NCBI RefSeq assembly: GCF_011009015.1
Contig: NZ_CP048878.1
Coordinates: forward strand, 1,959,001 to 2,023,000
Length of the DNA: 64,000 nt
Direction of reading: 5' to 3'
DNA from: Spartinivicinus ruber
GTDB taxonomy: Bacteria; Pseudomonadota; Gammaproteobacteria; Pseudomonadales; Zooshikellaceae
How positions within the stretch are numbered: position 1 is the stretch's first letter; every line of letters starts with the position of its first letter. Shown one piece after another: positions 52,429 through 60,526 of this stretch. The position numbers were made by a program, and so were the translations under genes. The notes beneath the pieces were generated by a model, which ran no database searches, was not told where the DNA came from, and worked only from the letters and a program-made list of their open reading frames with translations.

Positions 52429-55400
52429 ATGAAGCTTGTGCGTAAAGTGACGTTGTATTACCAGCAAGGTAATTCAGATAAAGTATATGAAGTAGACTTG
52501 TGTGAGTGTGGTTCAGCCAGTGCTGAACGTTATTTAATCAATTTTCGTTATGGAAGACGAGGCTCACGACTGCGGGAGGGTACCAAAACACCTAGCCCTG
52601 TCACACTTGCAGTAGCTGAGGAAATTTACACCAGTATAGTCGTTAACAAACAGAACAAAGGTTATATTGCTCAAGAGACTGGCCAAACTGATGAAGTAGC
52701 TATTGCTTCAGAAAGTGTTAGCCGAGAGCAGCATTTATTAACCAAGCTTAATGATAAGTCTGCAAAAGTGCGTACTCGTGCTATTTGGCGAATTGGTGAG
52801 CTGGGTTTAGTTAAAGCGTCTGATCACCTCGTTACTCTAGTAGGTAAGAGTAAACCACGACAAGATTATTGTATTGCTTGGGCATTAGGCCGTCTGGCCA
52901 ATAATAAAGTCAGTGATGTACTACTTACTTTGTGTCAGCATAAAAATGAAGCAGTAGCACGAATTGCGCGTGAAGCGTGGTTGCTTTGTGCTAGCCCTAC
53001 AGACCGTACTAAGTACTTACAAGATTTGATTAAGGAATTACCTGAGATTTTACAAGCTGCTTGGGGGGCTGATCAGGAAAAAACACTGGCAGACTGTCTA
53101 TTAGTAACTATTGGTCAACAAGGACAACAGGCTAATATTCTGCTACCTGCCTATCAAATAGCAAGCCACAACCCTATTTGGCACCAAGCATTATTGTTAG
53201 TAATGGGATGTTTGCCAATGCAGCCCAATTTTTTCAAGGCTTTTCGTCACTTGTTAAAAGCGGCCGAGTTACGTTTAGATGGCAAGATGTTGGGAGTACT
53301 GTTTAAACGCCTTGATCAAACCAGCGCTTTCTTTTATTCAGAATATGGGAGAGCGTATTTACCAGGTACTTGGCAATCGGTCAGTGTGGCCAGTGAAGTA
53401 AATAAAAAAGATAGTCGTTTAGCCTATTCTCAACGTACCCGAGACTATTTACGTCGACGTAGTATACGACTATTGAAGCGTTTAGGGGAGGCGGGTGACA
53501 GTCGTTACCTTGATGTAGCGGTAGGTGTATTAAATGCAGTAACAGATTTTGATGGACAGGATGAACGTCGATCAGAAAATTATCATTGGTCTCAGGAAGG
53601 TCATCACTGGCGCAGAGTGCAGGTAGCCAGTAAATATTATGATAGTTTTGCTACTTATTTAGCATTTAACTTTATTTTACACCGCCATAATCAGCAGTAT
53701 GCTTTAGGTACCAGTAAACGAGCTTGGCATAGAGTATCTACAACTGATGCATCAGAACCGCAAGAATTGACTGGTGAAGCATTTCCGGAATTGTGGGATG
53801 GTCAACCAGAACGACTGTTGGGATTACTACAAAATAACCACTGTATCCTGGTTCATCAGTTTGCCGTGAGAGCTATCCAAAGACATCCCACATTTTGTCA
53901 GCAAATCTTAATAGAAGACTGGTTGTGTTTACTGGCATCTGCTTATCAGGAAACAGTGACGTTAGCTTTTCAGCACGTGGTAAGCCACTTTGATACTAAC
54001 CAGCCTGACTGGCGAGTTATTTTCGGGTTTCTAAATGCATCCATTGTTGAAGCAAGGGAACAAGCTTTGAGTTGGTTAGCTATTGTTAGGCAACCAGAAC
54101 TTGTTACATTAATTCAGCTGTGGGTAGTTTTGATTGTCAGCCCTTATCAAGACGTGCGGCAATGGGCAAAAGATCAGCAATATCAAATTCAGCAGCTGAA
54201 TGCTACAACGCTTTTTCCCGAGCTGTTAGCAGTGTTGAACAATATGGAAAATGCTCTGTTAATAGATGTTATTGACGATATCAGCTGGTTGTTTTGCGAA
54301 AAGTTAATAACAACTAGTAGACAACTGTCGCTTGATAAAATTGAGCAATTGTTGGCTTCAGATCAACCACCGTTACAACTATTCGGTGCTCGATTATTAG
54401 TAGCTAATAATATCAGTTATGCTGACTTACCTGACCAGTTATTAAGGAGGATTGCTCAAAGCGAGTCCCCTGAGCTTCGGGCAATGGGGATTCGACTGTT
54501 AGCTAAAATGACTGATCATGAGCTACGTCAACAGGCTGCCATGATAGTGGATTATGCACAATCAACTGATACAGACTTGCGTCAGGCAGCAATACCCTTA
54601 TTAGTACGATTAGCACAGGCTGATCGGCAATTTGCTGATGAAGTTGTACAACAGTTGTTACCTGTGCTGTTTCGGTCTGAAACTGCTGAAGGGATTCATG
54701 ATGATGTTATCTATTTATTGTCTGACCAGCTTAGTTCAGCGATTCAGCGGTTAGATAAGGACATTACTTGGCGTTTATTGCAAGCTTGCTCTAGAGGTGC
54801 CCAACGATTGGGAGTGTTGCTATTTGAACAACATTTTGAGCAGTTTTCTATTCGGCAATGGGCAGTACTAGGGAATCACCCGCTGGCGGCTGTCAGGCAG
54901 CAAGTGATGCAAGCTTATCGGCAATATCCTTCACGCATTAAAGCGGCCAAAATAGATGCTTTGCGTATTTTAGTAACAGAATGGGATGAGGTGAGGATTT
55001 TTTCATTGGATTATTTTCGCCAACAGTTCACAGCGAGTGACTGGGAGCCTGAACTATTAGTGCATTTGGTCGATCATGTAGAAGAAACGGTACAACAGTT
55101 TGGTCGTGAGCTAATTACTCAGTATTTTACTCCAGAATTAGGGCCTCAGCTGCTAATGCAGTTAAGTCAACATCCTGCAACGAATATACAATTGTTTATC
55201 AGCAATTTTTTAGATGATTATGCGGCAGGGCAGCCTGAACGAGTTTTAGCGCTTAAACACTATTTTATAACTGTATTATCTCAAGTCAATCGCAGCAGAG
55301 TAACGAAAGAACGAATATTTAATTTCTTAATTAAAGAAGCTCTAGACAACGAACAGGTTGCCAAAATGGCTGTTGAGCTATTCAATCACTTGTCTTTGAC

Positions 55401-55518
55401 TGTGGTGTTAAAAGATAAAGCCACTATTATTGAAGCATTATTGCGGCTGCAACAGCATTATCCGCAGCTGTCGTCTGTTATTAATGCAGACAGTTTTCCT
55501 ATTAAGTCTGTAGTATAA
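52429..55518 (+). CDS. WGR-domain/HEAT-repeat protein of a retron-like locus
   Basis: 1029 residues from the ATG at 52429; the frame is open 36 codons earlier but the WGR domain begins here. Residues 1-85 are a WGR domain (VTLYYQQGNSDKVYEVDL, RYLINFRYGRRGSRLREGT), which in PARPs and bacterial proteins contacts nucleic acid ends. The rest is a long alpha-solenoid with many HEAT-type units, for example KVRTRAIWRIGELGLVKASD and LRAMGIRLLAKMTDHELRQQ. There are no catalytic motifs. It heads a co-directional set with the SWIM protein 11 bp downstream and the reverse transcriptase further on. In published retron classifications a type with ARM/HEAT-like and WHSWIM proteins exists (type XIII as I recall it). 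Confidence 0.8.
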   Translation: MKLVRKVTLYYQQGNSDKVYEVDLCECGSASAERYLINFRYGRRGSRLREGTKTPSPVTLAVAEEIYTSIVVNKQNKGYIAQETGQTDEVAIASESVSREQHLLTKLNDKSAKVRTRAIWRIGELGLVKASDHLVTLVGKSKPRQDYCIAWALGRLANNKVSDVLLTLCQHKNEAVARIAREAWLLCASPTDRTKYLQDLIKELPEILQAAWGADQEKTLADCLLVTIGQQGQQANILLPAYQIASHNPIWHQALLLVMGCLPMQPNFFKAFRHLLKAAELRLDGKMLGVLFKRLDQTSAFFYSEYGRAYLPGTWQSVSVASEVNKKDSRLAYSQRTRDYLRRRSIRLLKRLGEAGDSRYLDVAVGVLNAVTDFDGQDERRSENYHWSQEGHHWRRVQVASKYYDSFATYLAFNFILHRHNQQYALGTSKRAWHRVSTTDASEPQELTGEAFPELWDGQPERLLGLLQNNHCILVHQFAVRAIQRHPTFCQQILIEDWLCLLASAYQETVTLAFQHVVSHFDTNQPDWRVIFGFLNASIVEAREQALSWLAIVRQPELVTLIQLWVVLIVSPYQDVRQWAKDQQYQIQQLNATTLFPELLAVLNNMENALLIDVIDDISWLFCEKLITTSRQLSLDKIEQLLASDQPPLQLFGARLLVANNISYADLPDQLLRRIAQSESPELRAMGIRLLAKMTDHELRQQAAMIVDYAQSTDTDLRQAAIPLLVRLAQADRQFADEVVQQLLPVLFRSETAEGIHDDVIYLLSDQLSSAIQRLDKDITWRLLQACSRGAQRLGVLLFEQHFEQFSIRQWAVLGNHPLAAVRQQVMQAYRQYPSRIKAAKIDALRILVTEWDEVRIFSLDYFRQQFTASDWEPELLVHLVDHVEETVQQFGRELITQYFTPELGPQLLMQLSQHPATNIQLFISNFLDDYAAGQPERVLALKHYFITVLSQVNRSRVTKERIFNFLIKEALDNEQVAKMAVELFNHLSLTVVLKDKATIIEALLRLQQHYPQLSSVINADSFPIKSVV

Positions 55519-55529
55519 GAGGGCAGAGG

Positions 55530-57176
55530 ATGGAATTTAATTACCGCTTTTTTGGTGGTTCGGCAGTAAGCCATAGTGCTACCCAAAGTGAGCTTAGTTT
55601 TGCACCTGATACCTTGCGTGAACCCACCTATTTTGTCGCAGAGCTAGCTCAGCATTTGCCTTTTAGGGAATCGATATCTGCTTTGAATGCAGTTGTTGTG
55701 TCTGATTTACGTTTTCATCCTAAAGACCGCACTGAATATTTTGAGTGGCTAAAACAACATGAACAACATTTATTAGCTGATTATTTGGCTCAGCAACAGG
55801 TAGTTAATCGTCGTATAGATGAAGTCAGGTCTGGGCTGGCAGATGTTCGTAAGCAGCAAAGTAAAGTGATGGCACCTTATTATAAAGCCCAAAATGCTTA
55901 TTTTAAGTGGCTTTATAAACATGATTATGATGCTTGGTTTGTACTTGATCCGGTGATAACTGTTCATCCAGACCAGGTGATGTTTGAGTGTTTTAGTCAG
56001 GATGAGTCTGCCTACGGCTGTTTAAGTTGTAATTATGATGTATTTAAAAATATTACTGACCATGCTTATGGTACAACTAATATTGATTATTCTGCCGGGC
56101 TTTATAATGAGTTTCAAAAAATTCGTGATTACCGCAAAACAGAGCTAAAAATAGATCCTACAGGTTTTGCTGTGGCTACCACTGGATCTGAACAATTTAT
56201 TGAAGAAAAAATTGACTTGCCAGAAAGTTGGGTGAGAGGTTTTTTACAAGTCAGTTCTGCTATGACATTACCGATGGTCGAAGCCGACTTACACACAATG
56301 GACATACATAACCTGTTATTTCAACTCAAACGAAATAAAGAACGGCATGGACCAAGGTCACTACGCTTTCAACTGTTACCAGGTCAACCTGTAAAAGTGA
56401 CTTTAGAACCTTGGGAGCATGCAATTACCTTTCATCGGTCCATTTACCAAGGAACAGAGGAACGGGAAATACGCATTTGGGGGCGTCGACGCTTATTTAT
56501 GTTAGAGCGTTTGTTACCTTATGCCCGGCAATTTAAAATGCGTTTGCTGGGCACAGGCTTGCCTTCTTTTTTTATTGCTGACTTAGGCGATTTACGTTTT
56601 ACTTTAGGCCTATCTGGTTGGACCAGTAATGATTGGTCTCGCATGGGTGAATTTAATCTAATGACCAGCCGAGATGATGTTGATACTGAAACTAAAGCAA
56701 TGGTATTTAAACAGTTGCAAAAATGTTGGGCAGCAAGCACTGACCAATTAGCTGCAAGTCTGAAACTTGAACGGAGCGTTATTATCAGTGCTTTGAGTGC
56801 CTATAGTCAGACAGGTAAAGTGATTTATGACTTGGCTGCTGATGTATTTCGTTGTCGAGAGTTAAGTCGAAATCCTTTACCTGTTGATGCCCTACGGTTT
56901 GCCAGCCCGCAAGAGGAAAAAGCACAACGTTTTTTAAAAGCGCATCTGGTAAAATTGAAACAGAAAAAAGCTTATGCAGATGGTATTAAAGTAGTAGGCC
57001 AAGTGACAGATAATGGCAAACTATTACCTGTTGAATTAGTCATTGATGGTGATCGCCGTTTAACCCAAGCCACCTGTGAGTGTAGTCATTATATACGCAA
57101 TAAGTTGTATAAGGGACCATGTGAACACATCTTGGCATTAAGGTTGTTACAAGCAGAGCAAGGTAGTGAAAGCTGA
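55530..57176 (+). CDS. SWIM zinc-finger protein of a retron-like locus (WHSWIM-like)
   Basis: 548 residues. The C-terminal SWIM motif reads TCECSHYIRNKLYKGPCEHI (about 515-534), the CxCx(n)CxH zinc pattern. Before it, at about 395-450, a winged-helix-like segment (KQLQKCWAASTDQLAASLKL, SVIISALSAYSQTGKVIYD) is followed by the Asp-rich DLAADVFRCREL. The N-terminal half is helical with a coiled coil (DYLAQQQVVNRRIDEVRSGL) and unassigned. It lies directly between the WGR/HEAT gene and the candidate msr-msd region. It is probably an effector or regulator in phage defence, by analogy with retron classes. Confidence 0.8.
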   Translation: MEFNYRFFGGSAVSHSATQSELSFAPDTLREPTYFVAELAQHLPFRESISALNAVVVSDLRFHPKDRTEYFEWLKQHEQHLLADYLAQQQVVNRRIDEVRSGLADVRKQQSKVMAPYYKAQNAYFKWLYKHDYDAWFVLDPVITVHPDQVMFECFSQDESAYGCLSCNYDVFKNITDHAYGTTNIDYSAGLYNEFQKIRDYRKTELKIDPTGFAVATTGSEQFIEEKIDLPESWVRGFLQVSSAMTLPMVEADLHTMDIHNLLFQLKRNKERHGPRSLRFQLLPGQPVKVTLEPWEHAITFHRSIYQGTEEREIRIWGRRRLFMLERLLPYARQFKMRLLGTGLPSFFIADLGDLRFTLGLSGWTSNDWSRMGEFNLMTSRDDVDTETKAMVFKQLQKCWAASTDQLAASLKLERSVIISALSAYSQTGKVIYDLAADVFRCRELSRNPLPVDALRFASPQEEKAQRFLKAHLVKLKQKKAYADGIKVVGQVTDNGKLLPVELVIDGDRRLTQATCECSHYIRNKLYKGPCEHILALRLLQAEQGSES

Positions 57177-57203
57177 TGATGTGCGCTATGTTCTCCACCC
57201 AGG

Positions 57204-57462
57204 CTTTGCGAGGTCAGCAAAAGACTGATATACTAGATAACAACTGTAGTGTAGTAGAGCAACTACCTTGCGTTATGAGCGGTGGATCGCCGTTCTTACT
57301 TAATGACAGCCCACGCATCACTGGCTTGCTCTTAACTGGGCCGAACATACACTACTATCACTATTGCGGTATGGCTTCCCTGAAGCGAATGAGTGATAGT
57401 AGTGCAGTTCGGCGTCGAGTTGAGCAATCCAGTCTTCAGGATTCTACGAAGGCTGCTCGCTG
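57204..57462 (+). ncRNA. Candidate retron msr-msd non-coding RNA
   Basis: The 440-bp gap before the reverse transcriptase contains strong RNA structure. GCCGAAC (57340-57346) and CACTACTATCACT (57350-57362) pair perfectly with AGTGATAGTAGTG (57392-57404) and GTTCGGC (57407-57413), giving a 20-bp stem with a small internal loop and a GCTTC-CCT-GAAGC tip. This is the size and shape of an msd hairpin. Upstream, GTAGT-AGAGCA-ACTAC near 57253 could be an msr hairpin. Possible a1/a2 pairing: GCGAG-gt-CAGC (57208-57218) with GCTGCTCGC (57452-57460). The exact limits and branch guanosine are not determined. An overlapping 149-codon frame is judged spurious. Confidence 0.65.
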
Positions 57463-57617
57463 CGCTATAGTTTTTTCTTATTTATTCTCCTTTATTCCCT
57501 CTTTTATTTCTCGCTGGCTAAAATTTCTGCGGTTTTATAGGCCTTTATTGCACTGTTTGATTACTATTTTCTCCATTTTATTATTTCTAAAAGCCAGTTA
57601 TTTTCGGAGTGCTTGTT

Positions 57618-59399
57618 ATGTCTGACCAACAATCCACGCCAGCATCACCCTCTAGGCTGACTCGTCAACAGTTGTACGACCGAATTCGTGAAAGCAGTAA
57701 AGATGAATATATTTTAGCGGAAATGAAGCGGCTGGGTTTTTGGGATGCATCAGAAGATCGTCCTAGCTTATCGGAATCTTTAATCATAAAGCAGGGTGAG
57801 TTAGAGCGGGAACTGCGTGAACTACTGGCGAAGCAGCGGCAGTTAAAAAATCCTGAAAAAGCATTGAAAGCAATGCATAAACAACGTATGAAGGAGGCAA
57901 GAGATAAGCGTGAGGTGACGCGGCAACATCAAGCAGAGGAGCGTTATCAACGAAGCCTTGCCTGGTATAATAAAAGCCAACAAACGCTGTCATATTTAGG
58001 CGAAAAAGTATCCAGTCGGCTGGATAGTGTAGAAGCCCAACAAGCACGTTTATTAGACAATCATTTACCTATCATTAAGAGTTACTTGCAGTTAGCAACC
58101 ATGATGGGTGTTAGTTTGGCTGAATTAAGATTTTTGGCATTTTCACGTAATGTCAGTCAAGTTTCCCATTATCAACACTTTTTGTTGCCTAAAAAAAACG
58201 GTGGTACCCGACTTATATCAGCACCAATGCCACGGTTAAAACGAGTTCAATATTGGGTTCAAGCTAATATTTTAGAGTCTGTTGCATTACATGATGCTGC
58301 CCATGGCTTTGTTACCAAGCGCTCTATCGTATCAAATGCTGAACCCCATGTAGGAAAAGCGGTAGTGATTAATATGGATTTAGCTGATTTTTTCCCAACT
58401 ATTAGCTACCCAAGAGTGAAAGGTGTTTTTAGTCATTTGGGCTATGGGGAAGGTATTGCAACTGTATTGGCCTTAATCACCACCGCACAAACAGTCACCC
58501 CGGTAGAACTGGATGGTAAGCAGTACTTTGTTGGGCAAGGAGTACGACATTTACCACAAGGTGCCCCTAGCAGCCCAGCATTAACCAATATTATTTGCCG
58601 CCGTTTGGATAAACGCATTTTAGGGACTGCACAAAAGCTGGGCTTTGCTTATACGCGATATGCTGATGATCTGAGCTTTTCCAGTGAGCAGGGAGAACCA
58701 GCAAAAGTACGTCAACTGCTGTGGCGAATTAAACGAATTGTTAAAGAAGAAGGGTTTGCTGTTCACCCTAATAAAACCCGAGTGATGTACCGACATAAAC
58801 GACAGGAGGTTACGGGGGTGGTAGTAAATGATAAACCTTCGGTTGACCGGCGGACTTTAAAGAGGTTCCGTGCGTTATTATTTCAAATTGAAAAGGATGG
58901 TATCACGGGGAAATCTTGGGGAACAAAATCTGGGAAGGAGTCTGCAGCATTAATTCCATCGATTGATGGGTATGCCAATTATGTAGCCATGGTTTCACCT
59001 GAAAAAGGAGTAAAGCTACAACAGCAAGTGGCAAAAATAAAACAGCAACAGGGTTTTCAAGTAAGTCCAAAACGAGTAATGGCTTTAAACCGTAAGTTAT
59101 TTAAACAAAAAGCAATGAAAGGTGAGGCACCACGTGATAGTTGGTGGCAACCTGCTGAAAAGCAGCCCCCAGTAAAAGAATTAACATCACTGCAACTAGA
59201 AGCTGAAAAACAACAGGAAAAAGTTGAATGTTCAGCAGAGCAGCAAGCTGATAAAAAACAGCCTTTAGTTGAGCAAGTTCAGCCGCCAGTACAAATACAT
59301 ACTAAACCAAAAACACAACAGTTTCAGTTTGACAAACATCATTATTGGGTCATTTTTTGGATTGGCTTGTTGTTATTGCTACTGATGATTTTTAACTAA
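57618..59399 (+). CDS. Retron-type reverse transcriptase with C-terminal membrane anchor
   Basis: 593 residues from the ATG at 57618, preceded by CGGAG; a GTG three codons upstream is less likely. An N-terminal extension with coiled coil (QGELERELRELLAKQRQLKN) is followed by RT motifs: KKNGGTRLISAPMPRLK, VINMDLADFFPTISY, LPQGAPSSPALTNI, the YADDLSFS active site (YADD 348-351), HPNKTRVMYRHKRQEVTGVVV with the retron VTG motif (about 398-400), and RRTLKRFRALLF. Past residue 510 is a Gln/Glu/Pro-rich linker of about 60 residues, then a predicted TM helix at about 575-592 (VIFWIGLLLLLLMIF). It should copy part of the upstream ncRNA into branched msDNA. The TM tail is not usual for the retron RTs I know. 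Confidence 0.85.
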   Translation: MSDQQSTPASPSRLTRQQLYDRIRESSKDEYILAEMKRLGFWDASEDRPSLSESLIIKQGELERELRELLAKQRQLKNPEKALKAMHKQRMKEARDKREVTRQHQAEERYQRSLAWYNKSQQTLSYLGEKVSSRLDSVEAQQARLLDNHLPIIKSYLQLATMMGVSLAELRFLAFSRNVSQVSHYQHFLLPKKNGGTRLISAPMPRLKRVQYWVQANILESVALHDAAHGFVTKRSIVSNAEPHVGKAVVINMDLADFFPTISYPRVKGVFSHLGYGEGIATVLALITTAQTVTPVELDGKQYFVGQGVRHLPQGAPSSPALTNIICRRLDKRILGTAQKLGFAYTRYADDLSFSSEQGEPAKVRQLLWRIKRIVKEEGFAVHPNKTRVMYRHKRQEVTGVVVNDKPSVDRRTLKRFRALLFQIEKDGITGKSWGTKSGKESAALIPSIDGYANYVAMVSPEKGVKLQQQVAKIKQQQGFQVSPKRVMALNRKLFKQKAMKGEAPRDSWWQPAEKQPPVKELTSLQLEAEKQQEKVECSAEQQADKKQPLVEQVQPPVQIHTKPKTQQFQFDKHHYWVIFWIGLLLLLLMIFN

Positions 59400-59410
59400 A
59401 ACTGACCTTT

Positions 59411-59452
59411 AAAGTTATAATATAAAGTGTGTAATAACTTTTTAGTTTTTTT
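59411..59452 (+). terminator. Rho-independent terminator after the RT gene
   Basis: AAAGTTAT at 59411-59418 pairs perfectly with ATAACTTT at 59434-59441, followed by TTAGTTTTTTT. It closes the retron-like unit. Confidence 0.75.
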
Positions 59453-59632
59453 AAATTTACCGTTGAACATAGTTGTTTTATGTTATAAATACATTTACAA
59501 CCTATTTCTGCGAATTTTTAAGATAAAGGATTTTTTATTGTAACTAGGGCTGTGATTCAAATAGTGTTAACAGGCCCTAAGATAAAATTATTAAAAGCAT
59601 GCATATGTTGACAAGGAGAGTAGTGATACCAA

Positions 59633-60526
59633 ATGATGAAAGCGTTGGTATATCAGTCAGGTAAGACTATTATTACTCAGCTACCTGTGCCCACAATAAC
59701 AGGTGACGATGAAGTATTGCTACAAGTCTTGCAAGCGGGGTTATGTCGAACTGACCTATTAGTGGCTGAGGGTGCTATTCCTGGTTGTGAGGGAAGTGCT
59801 TTTGGCCATGAGTTTTGTGGTAAAGTGATCGCAACAGGAAATAAGGTAACTAATTTTTTTCCTGGGCAACGGGCGGCTGTTAACCCAGTATTAGCTTGCG
59901 GTAAGTGTAGTGTTTGCCAGTCTGGTAATGACTATTTATGCGGTAGCAGTGGCTTACTGGGAATTAACGCACCTGGCGCATTTGCTGAATATATTAAGGT
60001 ATCAGCAACTCAATGCTATCAGGTGTCAGATAATATACCTGATAAGCTTGTTGCTTATGCTGAACCGGTTGCGGCAATGTTATCTATTTTAAACTGTGGT
60101 ATTCAATCACAGCAACAAGTTGGTGTAATTGGTTCAGACCGTATTGCAATGTTATGTCAGTTTATTTTATCAACAGCAGGCTTGGATGTTGTCACTGCAA
60201 ACAAAGAATATCCGGTAGATGTACTGATAATTACCTCATTTATCAATGAGCAGTTACCCATAAACCTGGTAAAGCCAGGTGGTTTAATAATTATTAAGAG
60301 CCGTTCACCTTTTTTATCTAAAGTGTGTTATGCCGAAATTGTGCAACGACGATTGACCTTGTTAGGCGTAAACTATGCACCATTTATTAAAGTGCTAAAG
60401 TTTATTGAAAGTCACCACCAGATGCTTATGTCCTTTCTTGGCCCTAGCTTTTCACTGGATCGATTTGCTGAGGCATTTAAGGCTGACTCAGCAAAAAAAG
60501 TCTTTTTAATGCCATGTGCGGGTTAG
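59633..60526 (+). CDS. Short zinc-dependent medium-chain dehydrogenase-like protein
   Basis: 297 residues, versus about 340-350 for the family. The GroES-like catalytic domain is complete: LCRTDLLVAEG (zinc Cys), FGHEFCGKVIATGNKV (zinc His-Glu), FPGQRAAVNPVLACGKCSVCQ with the CxxCxxCx7C structural zinc site, and AYAEPVAAMLSIL. The NAD(P)-binding part is shortened: QVGVIGSDRIAMLCQFIL lacks the usual GxGxxG, so cofactor binding may be changed. It overlaps the next gene by 13 bp and is the first gene of the operon, with an AAGGAG site. The substrate is unknown. Confidence 0.75.
   Translation: MMKALVYQSGKTIITQLPVPTITGDDEVLLQVLQAGLCRTDLLVAEGAIPGCEGSAFGHEFCGKVIATGNKVTNFFPGQRAAVNPVLACGKCSVCQSGNDYLCGSSGLLGINAPGAFAEYIKVSATQCYQVSDNIPDKLVAYAEPVAAMLSILNCGIQSQQQVGVIGSDRIAMLCQFILSTAGLDVVTANKEYPVDVLIITSFINEQLPINLVKPGGLIIIKSRSPFLSKVCYAEIVQRRLTLLGVNYAPFIKVLKFIESHHQMLMSFLGPSFSLDRFAEAFKADSAKKVFLMPCAG

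Noticed and set aside
57176-57625. 149-codon plus-strand frame between the SWIM and RT genes
   Set aside because: It covers the long palindrome, has no recognisable domain, and its start overlaps the SWIM stop. The region is better explained as a structured RNA.
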